Source of the DNA: Saprospiraceae bacterium
Lineage (GTDB): Bacteria > Bacteroidota > Bacteroidia > Chitinophagales > Saprospiraceae
Length of the DNA stretch: 64,000 nucleotides
Reading direction: 5' to 3'
NCBI GenBank assembly: GCA_026982695.1
Contig: JALSGS010000033.1
Coordinates: forward strand, 96,036-160,035
How positions within the stretch are numbered: the first letter of the stretch is position 1; each line of letters starts with the position of its first letter. Positions 8,434 to 17,953 of the stretch are shown one piece after another. Under the pieces are notes generated by a model, which did not search any database, was not told the DNA's origin, and was given only the letters and a program-made list of their open reading frames with translations. The translations under genes were made by a program, and so were the position numbers.

Positions 8434-9678
8434 ATGAACTTGAACAACGGCCGCTTTGAGTTGCCTTCGGGTAGCGATCCTCTGGCATTAGTAGCGCGCT
8501 TTGGTGCACCGCTATACGTGTATGATGCATCTGTGATGCAGCGCCAATATCAACGGATGCTACGTGCTTTTGACCTGCCGCGATTAAAGATCAACTATGC
8601 GTGTAAAGCGCTGTCTAATGTCCATGTACTCAAGCGCTTTGCCCAGTGGGGAACAGGGCTCGATACGGTGAGTATTCAAGAGGTGGAGTTAGGGCTAAGG
8701 GCTGGCTTTCAACCTGGAGATATCTTATTTACACCTAATAGTGTGAGCTTAGAGGAGTATGAGATGGCTGCACAGCGTGGCGTGCGCATTAATATTGACA
8801 GTACCAGTATCTTGGAGCAGTTTGGCAATTTGCATCCCGATGTGCCGGTGTGCATCCGATTCAACCCCCACATTATGGCAGGAGGGGGGCACAAGATCTC
8901 TGTGGGGCATATCGACAGCAAGTTTGGCATCAGCATCCACCAACTGCCGCATGTGTTGCGCATCGTCGAAGCGACGGGCCTGAAAGTAGAAGGGTTACAC
9001 ATGCATACTGGTAGCGATATCCTGGATCCCGAAGCATTTCTCACAGGTGCGGAGATCTTGCTCGATCAGGCGCGCCATTTTCCCGATCTGGATTTTATCG
9101 ACTTTGGCTCGGGCTTCAAAGTGCCGTACAAAGAAGGCGATGTAGCTACTGATATAGAGGAGCTAGGCCGACGATTGTCGATGCGTTTTCGCGCATTTTG
9201 CGAAAGCTATGGCAGAGAGCTGGCGCTGATGTTTGAGCCGGGGAAGTTTCTGGTCAGTGAGGCAGGGTATTTTGTGGTGCGCACGAATGTGGTGAAAACC
9301 ACACCTTCTACGGTGTTCGCTTGTGTAGATTCGGGCTTTAACCACCTCATTCGGCCCATGTTTTACGATGCGTATCACCACATTGTCAATTTGTCTAACC
9401 CTTTGGGCAAACCCCGCATCTATACAGTGGTGGGATACATCTGTGAGACCGACACCTTTGGGGTGAATCGAAAACTACCAGAAGTGCGCGAAGGCGATTA
9501 CCTAGCCTTCTTCAATGCTGGAGCTTATTGCTATAGTATGTCATCCAATTACAACTCGCGTTTTCGACCAGCTGAAGTGTTGGTAGAAGACGGGCAAGCC
9601 AAGTTAATACGCCGCCGAGAGACACTTGAAGACTTACTGGCTACGCAGATGATTGATGAGCGTGAATTTGCTCAATGA
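8434..9678 (+). CDS. lysA: Diaminopimelate decarboxylase
   Basis: This is a 414-residue PLP-dependent fold-type III decarboxylase producing L-lysine from meso-diaminopimelate. The Schiff-base lysine is Lys58 in NYACKALSN. Further family motifs are HMHTGSDI in the barrel, the FGSGF glycine loop that binds PLP phosphate, FEPGKFLV, and the active-site Cys in GYICETDTFG. The related carboxynorspermidine decarboxylase is usually shorter and has a different C-terminal segment. Because a carboxynorspermidine synthase lies at 34241, that alternative deserves a check. ATG 8434 is the only good start after folC. The next gene, valS, follows within about 30 bp. Confidence 0.93.
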   Translation: MNLNNGRFELPSGSDPLALVARFGAPLYVYDASVMQRQYQRMLRAFDLPRLKINYACKALSNVHVLKRFAQWGTGLDTVSIQEVELGLRAGFQPGDILFTPNSVSLEEYEMAAQRGVRINIDSTSILEQFGNLHPDVPVCIRFNPHIMAGGGHKISVGHIDSKFGISIHQLPHVLRIVEATGLKVEGLHMHTGSDILDPEAFLTGAEILLDQARHFPDLDFIDFGSGFKVPYKEGDVATDIEELGRRLSMRFRAFCESYGRELALMFEPGKFLVSEAGYFVVRTNVVKTTPSTVFACVDSGFNHLIRPMFYDAYHHIVNLSNPLGKPRIYTVVGYICETDTFGVNRKLPEVREGDYLAFFNAGAYCYSMSSNYNSRFRPAEVLVEDGQAKLIRRRETLEDLLATQMIDEREFAQ

Positions 9679-9710
9679 ACGCATAATTAGTGAAAAACGG
9701 TAAAGAACAT

Positions 9711-12440
9711 ATGGAGTTACCTAAGCGTTATGACCCCAAGGATACAGAAGGTAAGTGGTATGACCATTGGATGAAAAAGGATTACTTCCGCTCTGAACCT
9801 GATGAGCGTGAGCCCTATACCATAGTTATCCCCCCCCCTAACGTGACAGGCGTGTTGCACATGGGACACATGCTCAACAACACCATTCAGGACATTCTCA
9901 TTCGGCGTGCACGGCAAAAGGGCTACAATGCCTGTTGGGTACCAGGTACGGATCATGCTTCTATAGCTACTGAGGCCAAAGTCGTACGCATGCTGCGCGA
10001 GCGAGGTATTCAGAAGGGGCAGCTAAGCCGCGAAGAGTTCTTGGACTACGCTTGGGAGTGGAAAGAAAAGTACGGTGGTATCATTCTGGAGCAGCTGAAA
10101 AGGCTAGGGGCCTCGTGCGACTGGCATCGCACGCGTTTCACTATGGAAGAAAAGCTGAGCCGTGCGGTAATTCACGTCTTTGTGGATTTGTATCGCAAGG
10201 GCAAGTTGTATCGCGGACTGCGCATGACCAACTGGGATCCCGAAGCTCAGACTGTGTTGTCGAACGAAGAGGTCATTTATCGGGAGGAAAAGTCTAACCT
10301 TTATTATGTGCGCTATGAGGTCGTCGAACAGGATGGGACTAAAACGGGTGAATGGATTACCATCGCTACGGTGCGCCCTGAGACGATCTTGGGCGATACG
10401 GCCATTGCCGTACATCCACAAGACGGACGTTATGTCCATCTGAAAGGGAAATGTGCCATAGTGCCTCTGGTGGGGCGCAAGGTGCCCATTATCGCCGATG
10501 AGTATGTGGAACGGGATTTTGGAACAGGCGCCTTGAAAATCACTCCGGCCCACGACCCCAACGACTACGAGATTGGCCAACGCCATGGCTTGGAGGTAAT
10601 TGACGTGTTGAATCCCGATGGCACGCTCAGTGAGGTGGCACAGTTCTTTGTCGGGATGGACCGTTTCGAAGCGCGCAGGGCTATGGTCAAGGAATTGGAG
10701 GCGCGCGGGCACTTGGTGAAGGTCGAAGAATACGTCAACAAGGTAGGGCGTTCTGAGCGTACCGATGCTGTGGTAGAACCGCGCCTCACCTTGCAGTGGT
10801 TTGTCGATATGAAGGGATTTGCGCGCACAGCACTTGAAGCGGTGCGCAAAGGCGAAGTGCGTTTTTTCCCTGAGCATTTTTGGAATATGTACTACAACTG
10901 GCTCAATGAGGAGAATATTCGCGACTGGTGTATCTCTCGTCAGTTGTGGTGGGGGCAGCGTATTCCTGCCTGGTACTATGGCGATGAAGTATTCGTGGCA
11001 GAGACAGCCGAAGAAGCTTTGGCTATGGCCCGAGCGAAATTGGGCAAGCCCGACCTGACACTTGACGAGCTACAACAAGATCCCGATGTAGTAGATACCT
11101 GGTTTTCTTCCTGGCTCTGGCCTATCAGTGTATTCGATGGTTTTGACTGTACAGAGGACTTCAAGTATTACTATCCGACCAGTGTGCTGGTGACGGGATG
11201 GGACATCATGTTTTTTTGGGTGGCCCGCATGATCATGGCTGGATATGAGTATGCCGAGGAGCTGTTGGGGCCCGAGCTAGCTGCTAAAAAGGGCAAGCAG
11301 CCCTTCCGAGATGTATTCTTCACAGGCATGGTGCGTGACAACAAGCGCCGTAAGATGAGCAAATCGCTAGGCAACTCGCCCGATGCTTTGGCCCTCATCG
11401 AGCGATATGGTGCCGACGGTGTGCGCTTTGGCCTCATGTCGGCTACTTCGGCAGGCAACGACATCATCTTCGATGCACCGGTAGATCCCAAGACGGGCCA
11501 TGTACGCAATGAAAGCAAATTGTGCGAGCAAGGACGCAACTTTTGCAACAAGATGTGGAATGCCTTGCGCTTGGTACGTGGTTGGCAAGTGAGCGATGAG
11601 TTGTCCCAATCGGATGTCAATCACTTAGCTGTGGAATGGCTCGAAGCTAAGTTCAACCAACATTTGGCGCAAGCCGAAAAGAATTATGAGCAATACCGCC
11701 TCAGTGACGTGCTTATGTCGCTTTATCGTCTTATTTGGGATGACTTTTGCTCGTGGTACCTCGAGATGGTCAAGCCCGCATACGGGCAGCCCATCGACCG
11801 CACTACCTATGAGGCTACCATCAACCTGTTTGAGCGCCTGATGACAGTGTTGCATCCCTTTATGCCGTTCATCACCGAAGAAATTTGGCATGGCTTGCGC
11901 GAACGGCAGCCAGGCGACGATTGCATTGTGAGTTCCTGGCCAATAGGTGGTGCGTGGGATGCCCAATTAATAGAAGATGTAGAACAGGCAAAAGATATCG
12001 TGTCGAAGGTGCGCGAGGTGCGCGCCAAAAATCAGCTCAAACAGCGAGCACCTTTGCAGTGCTTCATTGAGCACAGTACGCGTGCACAGACTTTGCTACA
12101 GCGGTCGGGCTTGCGCCAGATGCTCGAGAAAATGGCTGTACTCAAAGGCGTGGAGTTAATCGATGAGGAGCCCCCCAGCAGCGTATCGTTTATCAGTGGC
12201 ACGGAACAGTGTTTTGTGGTCGTGGAACAGCAAATCGATGTAGCTGCCGAGCGCGCTCGCTTGGAAAAAGACTTGGCGCATGCGCGCAAGTTCGTAGCGA
12301 GCATCGAGCGCAAACTGGCAAATGAAAAATTTATACAAAATGCGCCCCCACAGGTGGTGGCACGCGAGCGCAAGAAGCTCGCTGATGGCAAAGAGCGCAT
12401 TAAAATTTTGGAGGAGGCCCTTCAGCGTTTGGTGGGATAG
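9711..12440 (+). CDS. valS: Valyl-tRNA synthetase
   Basis: This 909-residue class I synthetase charges tRNA-Val. The nucleotide-binding HMGH is at about residues 50-53 after IPPPNVTGVL, and KMSKS is at about 548-552 in RRKMSKSLGNSPDAL. Between them lies the editing (CP1) domain, including ATVRPETILGDTA and ITPAHDPNDYEIG, which hydrolyses mischarged Thr. The C-terminal coiled-coil arm specific to ValS is visible from about 825 (AAERARLEKDLAHARKF). The length is normal. ATG 9711 is preferred; the in-frame GTG at 9690 adds seven residues. It is the last gene of the tpiA-folC-lysA run. I see no clear terminator in the 220 bp after it. Confidence 0.98.
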   Translation: MELPKRYDPKDTEGKWYDHWMKKDYFRSEPDEREPYTIVIPPPNVTGVLHMGHMLNNTIQDILIRRARQKGYNACWVPGTDHASIATEAKVVRMLRERGIQKGQLSREEFLDYAWEWKEKYGGIILEQLKRLGASCDWHRTRFTMEEKLSRAVIHVFVDLYRKGKLYRGLRMTNWDPEAQTVLSNEEVIYREEKSNLYYVRYEVVEQDGTKTGEWITIATVRPETILGDTAIAVHPQDGRYVHLKGKCAIVPLVGRKVPIIADEYVERDFGTGALKITPAHDPNDYEIGQRHGLEVIDVLNPDGTLSEVAQFFVGMDRFEARRAMVKELEARGHLVKVEEYVNKVGRSERTDAVVEPRLTLQWFVDMKGFARTALEAVRKGEVRFFPEHFWNMYYNWLNEENIRDWCISRQLWWGQRIPAWYYGDEVFVAETAEEALAMARAKLGKPDLTLDELQQDPDVVDTWFSSWLWPISVFDGFDCTEDFKYYYPTSVLVTGWDIMFFWVARMIMAGYEYAEELLGPELAAKKGKQPFRDVFFTGMVRDNKRRKMSKSLGNSPDALALIERYGADGVRFGLMSATSAGNDIIFDAPVDPKTGHVRNESKLCEQGRNFCNKMWNALRLVRGWQVSDELSQSDVNHLAVEWLEAKFNQHLAQAEKNYEQYRLSDVLMSLYRLIWDDFCSWYLEMVKPAYGQPIDRTTYEATINLFERLMTVLHPFMPFITEEIWHGLRERQPGDDCIVSSWPIGGAWDAQLIEDVEQAKDIVSKVREVRAKNQLKQRAPLQCFIEHSTRAQTLLQRSGLRQMLEKMAVLKGVELIDEEPPSSVSFISGTEQCFVVVEQQIDVAAERARLEKDLAHARKFVASIERKLANEKFIQNAPPQVVARERKKLADGKERIKILEEALQRLVG

Positions 12441-12663
12441 CTGAGGTGCATGGTGGACTAAATGGTTCTTTGCTGAAAGGCTGTGAATCGTGCTGGCTCC
12501 ACTTTGCTACCGATCGAAAAACCATACCCTGGTTGTGATGTCGTACAGCTGGGGTACTTGTTTTTGTAGATATGTGTGTTGGTGCACCTTTATCACTTGA
12601 TGATCTTTTTGCACATCTTTTGTCCATCAATGATTTGGACAAGTAGGGTATAATTTCTTCATT

Positions 12664-12905
12664 TTAATTGGATTGGCCCCAATATAGATCGTAGAATGAT
12701 AAGTTGCTGGGCAAATTCTGAGCAGCTTCTTTTCCGTATTCGTTCCAGTTGATCCGTAGCGTGTTGGTGCCATCGTCGGGGAAGCTGGCCCAGTTAGTCG
12801 AGTTGTCGGTTGGAAATGGCTCAAAGAGTAGCGTGTCGGTTTGGGCGATAAGGGTAGCTTCACCACCCATAACATGAATAAGCGTAGCAGATACATTTGC
12901 TTCAT
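12664..12905 (-). pseudogene. Stub of a secreted protein, frameshifted in the signal peptide
   Basis: Two overlapping minus-strand frames read as one damaged N-terminus. From ATG 12905 the frame gives MKQMYLLRLFMLWVVKLPL, a signal peptide. The mature part, IAQTDTLLFEPFPTDNSTNW continuing to FYDLYWGQSN, is in the next frame and stops at 12664. Adding one C to the CCC at 12852-12854 (minus strand) joins them exactly at the expected cleavage site. Even when joined, only about 80 residues exist, and no C-terminal sorting domain follows. The mature start resembles the openings of the neighbouring cargo proteins (for example DTLIYDDFESYALG at 14.7 kb). It is probably the remnant of a larger T9SS cargo gene. 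The 220 bp between it and valS hold nothing I can name. Confidence 0.55.
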
Positions 12906-12940
12906 GGAAAAGTTTGGAGTAAATAGATGGAGGAAAAACA

Positions 12941-12964
12941 ATAGGGCTACACTTGTAGCCCTAT
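12941..12964 (-). terminator. Rho-independent terminator after the 596-residue T9SS cargo gene
   Basis: The arms 12941-12950 (ATAGGGCTAC) and 12955-12964 are perfectly complementary around a 4-nt loop. On the minus strand they are followed by TGTTTTTCC. The hairpin begins 12 nt after the stop at 12976. Confidence 0.85.
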
Positions 12965-12975
12965 CGGTGTGTTTG

Positions 12976-14766
12976 TCATTCCAGGTTGATGAGCTTGGCT
13001 GTGTATACAGCATGACCGTCGGTAGCCCGAATTAGATACATGCCTTTGGGCAGGTGCGTCAGTGGTATTTCCAGTGAGCCTACAGTAGCATGCGGCAATT
13101 GCCATTGCTCGAGTGCGCGTCCTGTGAGGTCGAGTAGCTGGACGTCTAATTGGGTAGATTGGGGCAGGTGGAAGTACAATCGACTTAACTCTGAAGCGGG
13201 GTTAGGTGCCAGCTGGAAGGCCTGGGCAAAGGCGTTGGCTTCTTTCACACTCGTCTCGGGATCGAAGGCCAGCACCCATTGGAAACCCGGGCTATCAGTA
13301 TCTTCGCTGTCCCATTCGATGTAGTAGGTGGTACCTGCCGTGACGGGAAAGTCGAAGATGAGGCTCTGTAGATCGCATTCGTCATCACTGGAGGCAACGA
13401 GTTGCAAATTGCCAAAGCCGCATGCTCCCGTATAGACCCATACGCGAGTATCTTCAGTGGTGAAGCCGCAAGAAGAGATGCTGACCATACCATTGATTTC
13501 GGGTGTAAATCGATACCATTCTGACTGGGCATAGTTGGTAGTGCTAGCACCCGTGTGATTGATATTGGGCCCAGCTACAGCGGCGTCGCCATTGATCTGG
13601 TCGATGGTGATTGTGTCACCTTCTATGACGGGAATGGCCGTTTCGCAGAAGTCGCCTGGTGTGGGCGCATCGGTGGTAAAGTTGAGCTCAAAGTCGAAGC
13701 CGCCACTGTCCCAGATATCGTCCCAACAGATGTGGTAAGTGGTACCGGCATTGACCAGTACTTCTCGGTAGGATGCGTATTCGTCATCACCTGGCGCCAT
13801 TTCGCAGCGATCATCGTTGACGCCTTCGAGTTGGAGGACAGAGCAACCTTCTGAGAAGATCCACACACGCGTGTCTTTACCACTGTTGCACGAGCTAATG
13901 CTGAGGATACCATCGGCAGGGGCTGTCCATTCATACCAAGCACCGGCTAGTCCTTGCCCACCGGCGCGCACTGTAAAGCCTGCACCGTAGCACTCCAGCT
14001 CAATGGCGGTGTGTAGCCCCGTGTCGATAGGGATAGCCATGTGGCAATATTGCCCTGCCTCTGCTTCAGGTAGTTGAGCAAAATACACGTCATCAACAAA
14101 GTAGTAGTGAGTCGTATTAATGGGGAAGAAATCCACGGCGCCAATTTGCATGTAGCCCCCTGTGGTGCTATTTGCTTGCCAGCTGACCGGCCATGCACTG
14201 ATGAACTGGGTGTCGAAGAACAGATACATGAAGTCATTACTCACATCAATGACCATGCGCACTTCGAACCATTCTTCCTGCGTATAGGTAAAGCTAATTT
14301 CTTCATCACCTACAGAGACATAGCCCGTTGCGTCATTTTCGAAGAACACTTCTACAGCCCACTGTTCGCCAGGAGTCTGCGAGCGCTGTAAGTTGTAGTA
14401 AGCCCCTGACTCGCCAGGTATGTACATCTTCCAGCGCAAGAGGAATATGCCATCGGGTTGGTTGCCCAGATCCAGGATGACATCTTGTGGCCCTCCCGAA
14501 TCGCTGCCACCTTCAATGACCAGACTTTGATTGCCAGAGGCAGCATTGTCGCTGGTGACGATGCCATCTTCGGCACCGCCTTCATTGCCACTCCAAGTAG
14601 TCCAGTGGGCTGCTTGTGGACCCAAGACACCTAAGGCATAACTTTCAAAGTCGTCGTAAATAAGAGTGTCAGGGTTAGCACAGGTAGGACCTTGCTGGGA
14701 CCACAGGTTTTGGCTACTCCACAAGAGCAGCAAGATAATGGTGGATGAAAGGTAATGTTTTGCCAT
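12976..14766 (-). CDS. Secreted multidomain protein with T9SS type A sorting domain
   Basis: This 596-residue protein (ATG 14766; ATG 14772 also possible) begins with a signal peptide ending near LWSQQG. Residues about 20-225 form a lectin/LamG-like jelly-roll, starting TLIYDDFESYALG and including FLLRWKMYIPG and HYYFVDDVYF. Two related modules of about 120 residues follow, each with a C-x-x-A-I-P start, a WYEWTAP or WYRFTPE strand, SISSC and an R-V-W-(I/V) strand; these resemble PPC-type pre-peptidase domains. The last ~80 residues (FQLAPNPASELSRLYF to the end, with LTGRALEQWQL and LPKGMYLIRATDG) are a type A T9SS C-terminal domain. The mature product should therefore be exported through T9SS and anchored on the surface or released. 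No catalytic domain is visible. Confidence 0.88.
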   Translation of the reverse strand: MAKHYLSSTIILLLLWSSQNLWSQQGPTCANPDTLIYDDFESYALGVLGPQAAHWTTWSGNEGGAEDGIVTSDNAASGNQSLVIEGGSDSGGPQDVILDLGNQPDGIFLLRWKMYIPGESGAYYNLQRSQTPGEQWAVEVFFENDATGYVSVGDEEISFTYTQEEWFEVRMVIDVSNDFMYLFFDTQFISAWPVSWQANSTTGGYMQIGAVDFFPINTTHYYFVDDVYFAQLPEAEAGQYCHMAIPIDTGLHTAIELECYGAGFTVRAGGQGLAGAWYEWTAPADGILSISSCNSGKDTRVWIFSEGCSVLQLEGVNDDRCEMAPGDDEYASYREVLVNAGTTYHICWDDIWDSGGFDFELNFTTDAPTPGDFCETAIPVIEGDTITIDQINGDAAVAGPNINHTGASTTNYAQSEWYRFTPEINGMVSISSCGFTTEDTRVWVYTGACGFGNLQLVASSDDECDLQSLIFDFPVTAGTTYYIEWDSEDTDSPGFQWVLAFDPETSVKEANAFAQAFQLAPNPASELSRLYFHLPQSTQLDVQLLDLTGRALEQWQLPHATVGSLEIPLTHLPKGMYLIRATDGHAVYTAKLINLE

Positions 14767-14894
14767 GTGCATTTTTTTTGTATTTGAAGTGATACAATAA
14801 TAAGTGTTAGTGATCCAACAAGATATTGAAATTGATTTGGTTGTTTATGTCCTTTCTTATAGGAAGTTTTGATTGAAAAAAAAATTCAATAGAA

Positions 14895-14932
14895 CGAAAA
14901 AAGGTGCTATAGCTTAGCTGCTATAGCACCTT
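14895..14932 (-). terminator. Rho-independent terminator after the 810-residue T9SS cargo gene
   Basis: A perfect 13-bp stem (14901-14913 with 14920-14932, AAGGTGCTATAGC) encloses a 6-nt loop. On the minus strand it runs into TTTTTTCG. It lies about 28 nt after the stop at 14960 and insulates that gene from the next cargo gene. Confidence 0.9.
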
Positions 14933-14959
14933 GTATTTCAGTAAAAAGCCGAAAGGCAA

Positions 14960-17392
14960 TTAGCGCACGATTTGTACTTTTTGTGAAGTGATACCTTCTG
15001 CTGTGCGTATCAGTAGGAAGTAGTTGCCTTGAGGCAGCGTGCTCAAGTCAAGTGTAGTGGTTTGTCCATTGCCTAAAGTAGCCTGTTGTACCAACAGGTG
15101 CTTGCCTTGTGGGCTAACCAAGCGCAGTTCAACCTGTGTGTGATCGGAGTTGGGCAGGCTTACCTGCAAGAGATCTGAAGTGGGATTGGGCGAGAGCAGT
15201 ACTTTCAGGTTGCTGAGCAGTGGTTCGTTAGTAGCAGTAGATATTGGACGGACGTTCAGGCGCACGACGGGTACAAAATCCCAGCCGAAGCCCAAAGAGC
15301 TATATGTTTCGACAGTTAGATCGCCATTGATGCCCAACATGCCGGCGTAACGCGGAGCGCCCAATTGGATGCTATTGAGAATCATAGCGCCATAGTCAAA
15401 ATCTTCACTAGCCACAAATTCCACTTCAGTATCGGTATCGGTGATGTACTCGAGCATGAGCACGTAAGCAGTGTTGGATTCCAACATTACGTACTCATCG
15501 TCTAGAGTGTATAACATCACAGTGACAGGGATCACAGGCGTTTCATCGCCCTGGATTTCATAGAAATTGATTCCTACCAATTCGCGTTCGTCGGGATTGC
15601 AATTGCCATCTTCATTCAGGTCATTCCATTTGTACAATGAAATGTAGACTGTTTCACCTTCGACGTCTTCAGCGTTGCCCAAAGCGAAGCTTGCCGTATA
15701 GGCATACATGCCTCCATTGGGGACATAGTAATAGTTGCCATAGGCCCATGAACGCGGCTCACCTGGATCCCAGTTGCTTGGAGCAGGATAGATGGTGCGT
15801 GTACCGCCATCTTCTTTGGCGAAGGTAGAGTCGGTAATTTCGAAAAAGAAGGGGATCTGGTTGTTGTCTGGATCGGAGTCTAAGGCGATTGAGTCGTATT
15901 CAAGTACGTATTCAGCTCGATAGATGCCCTGATCTGCAGGTGGCAAGAAAGCGCCAAAGGATTGGTTTTCAGCCAGGCTATCGCGCGCAATGGTGCCATA
16001 GTCGTGATAATCGGTGTATACGGTATCGCCTCCTACCTTGCGAATGATCATGTGTAGCCTGACATTTGTTTCGTCGAATGCACCTACATTTTCGATGTCG
16101 GCCAAAAAGCCAAACTCTTCGCGCTGGCTTTCAGGAATTTTGAAGTTGGGCGCAATGGCATACCAATTGTCGTTGATTCTCATTTCGTGATTTGTGCGAC
16201 GTACAATCTTGACGTCGTCAATTACCCAAAAATAGTAATTGGCTTCATAGATAAACTTGATGCGGAACTGGCTAGATCCCGAAGCGCCTTTTAGTGGTAC
16301 ATAGACCACATTGTCGCGGGTAGTCATTTCGTTGATACCGATGTCTTCGTTGAAGAAGATGGGATCGCTCCAAGTATTGCCGCCGTCCATACTCCAAGCT
16401 ACTGCGTAGGTACTTTGGAAGTTGCGCGTAAATTGGTTGAAAGTGACAGCCAGTGCATCTTCTCCAGAAAGATCCATTATAGGAGAGATCAACTCAGCTA
16501 CTTGTGGTGCTGGATAGGGACCTTGACCGATGGCGTTGGGGTCACCTCCGTTATCGTAGAAGTCTGAGTCGAATACCATGGCGCCGTTATCTACACTGGG
16601 CGATAGGATGCTCAAAGTACCTGTACCAGAAGAAAAAGCACCTTGATCGGCCTTGCCATCGGCCTCCCAAACCCAATTGGCCTCGGGATAGGTGATGCCT
16701 ACAGCTGTCCAGTCGTTCAAGCCACCGTCAAATTCCGAATTGGGATCACCTGCACCACCCCAGACGACGTTGGGGTCGGGAGGTGGAGGAGGAGTGCCTT
16801 GACTTTCCAGGCGGATATCGTCGATTTGCCACGAATAGGCGCATCCGCTGCTTGGGTTGTTGGGATCATCACTCAAAAATTGGAATGCAATGCGTGCGGT
16901 AGCGCTATTAGCCACGTATTGCGAGATGTCGATTTCTACTGTGGAAGGGTTGTCTGTACCCTGATTGATTCCTATTGCTTCGTTGACTTCAATAGCTGTC
17001 CAGGTAGCACCATCATCGTTGCTGACTTGTACAAAAGTTTGGCTGAAAAAGGCAGCATAATACTGTTCGAAGAAAAGCACTACGGTATCGTGGCCACTTA
17101 AGTCGATAGTAGGTGAAATCAGCCAGGCATTTTGTGAGCCACTACATAGCAAGTCCGAATCGAAGATGGCCCAGCCATCGTTGGCAGTGGTGCTGGCAAT
17201 AGGGCCAATGGAATAAGTTCCTTGAGGTCCTACATTGGTCCAAGTCCATAGATCACCGGTGCTATTCATCGATTGGTCTTCCAATGTCCAGCCATTGAGG
17301 CTGTCGGCAAAGGTTTCGCTCCAGATTTGTGCATGCGTAGATGTGCATGCCAGCAGAAGGACTGCGGTGAAAAATGAGGAAAGTTTCATCAT
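14960..17392 (-). CDS. Secreted MAM/jelly-roll protein with T9SS type A sorting domain
   Basis: This 810-residue protein has a signal peptide ending at STHAQ. Two jelly-roll (MAM/choice-of-anchor-like) modules follow. The first is about 22-205 (IWSETFADSLNGWTLEDQS to YSWQIDDIRLES) and the second about 215-405 (EFDGGLNDWTAVGITYPEAN to YFWVIDDVKIVRRT). The region 410-700 carries CARDB-like strands (FGFLADIENVGAFDETNVRL, EYDSIALDSDPDNNQIPFF) and a further beta-rich domain. The end, VLLSPNPTSDLLQVSLPN to TSQKVQIVR, is a type A T9SS sorting domain with STLPQGNYFLLI. It is predicted to be surface-attached or secreted. Its role is unknown; adhesion or scaffolding is a guess from its domains. It has its own terminator at 14895-14932. 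Confidence 0.88.
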   Translation of the reverse strand: MMKLSSFFTAVLLLACTSTHAQIWSETFADSLNGWTLEDQSMNSTGDLWTWTNVGPQGTYSIGPIASTTANDGWAIFDSDLLCSGSQNAWLISPTIDLSGHDTVVLFFEQYYAAFFSQTFVQVSNDDGATWTAIEVNEAIGINQGTDNPSTVEIDISQYVANSATARIAFQFLSDDPNNPSSGCAYSWQIDDIRLESQGTPPPPPDPNVVWGGAGDPNSEFDGGLNDWTAVGITYPEANWVWEADGKADQGAFSSGTGTLSILSPSVDNGAMVFDSDFYDNGGDPNAIGQGPYPAPQVAELISPIMDLSGEDALAVTFNQFTRNFQSTYAVAWSMDGGNTWSDPIFFNEDIGINEMTTRDNVVYVPLKGASGSSQFRIKFIYEANYYFWVIDDVKIVRRTNHEMRINDNWYAIAPNFKIPESQREEFGFLADIENVGAFDETNVRLHMIIRKVGGDTVYTDYHDYGTIARDSLAENQSFGAFLPPADQGIYRAEYVLEYDSIALDSDPDNNQIPFFFEITDSTFAKEDGGTRTIYPAPSNWDPGEPRSWAYGNYYYVPNGGMYAYTASFALGNAEDVEGETVYISLYKWNDLNEDGNCNPDERELVGINFYEIQGDETPVIPVTVMLYTLDDEYVMLESNTAYVLMLEYITDTDTEVEFVASEDFDYGAMILNSIQLGAPRYAGMLGINGDLTVETYSSLGFGWDFVPVVRLNVRPISTATNEPLLSNLKVLLSPNPTSDLLQVSLPNSDHTQVELRLVSPQGKHLLVQQATLGNGQTTTLDLSTLPQGNYFLLIRTAEGITSQKVQIVR

Positions 17393-17526
17393 GATTGTGG
17401 AAAATTTGTTTTACCAAATTGGGTGCGGCCAAGATAATATGTCTTTAGGCCTGGTTGTGGTGATAATAATGGGCTTTGTCTTTCAGTTGCCAATGGATCT
17501 TATGGGTGAGCAAGCATAAGGCGTGA

Positions 17527-17913
17527 TCATCCGCCTTTGCGAACTACTTGAAACCCACGTGATGTGAGCAGTGTGACTACCTTGTCTCGTTGGTCACCTT
17601 GTATGATGATCTCGCCGTCTTTGACGCTTCCGCCTACCCCACATTGCTTTTTAATCCACCTGCCCAACTCTTTAAGATCGGCTTCTGCTCCCACGTATCC
17701 GGTGATAAGCGTGACTTCTTTACCACCTCTTTTCTTTCGGTCGCGCGCTACGTAGAGCTTTTGCTTGTGGGCCGGCAAAGGAGGATCTTGTAATTCGGAC
17801 TCCCGATTGAAGTAATTACCTAAGACACTTTGTAGCGTGGCATTGGGATCAGTAGAATACACTAAGGGATCATCTTTAGCGCGTTTTTTCTTGGCTTTTT
17901 GCTTTTTAGCCAT
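17527..17913 (-). CDS. yciH: SUI1/eIF1-family translation factor (YciH-like)
   Basis: This 128-residue protein has a Lys/Arg-rich N-terminus and a C-terminal SUI1 domain of about 75 residues. Marks of the family are VTLITGYVGAEADLKELGRWIKK, the GVGGSVKDGEIIIQGD turn, and the final strand LLTSRGFQVVRKGG. Bacterial YciH binds the 30S subunit near the P site and can influence initiation fidelity, although it is not essential. ATG 17913 starts just after a short leader. It is followed by no clear terminator before the serine-hydrolase-like gene upstream; the two minus-strand genes are separated by 40 bp and could share a transcript. Confidence 0.93.
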   Translation of the reverse strand: MAKKQKAKKKRAKDDPLVYSTDPNATLQSVLGNYFNRESELQDPPLPAHKQKLYVARDRKKRGGKEVTLITGYVGAEADLKELGRWIKKQCGVGGSVKDGEIIIQGDQRDKVVTLLTSRGFQVVRKGG

Positions 17914-17953
17914 GGTGCTTTATGATTTTTATTTTTTGTGTCTTGAGTGCAAT

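Noticed and set aside
12607..12617. TTTTGCACA, a DnaA-box match
   Set aside because: It is a single isolated match; about four are expected by chance in the window.
12400..12642. 80-codon minus-strand frame after valS
   Set aside because: It overlaps the end of valS, has low-complexity composition and no signal peptide or homology.
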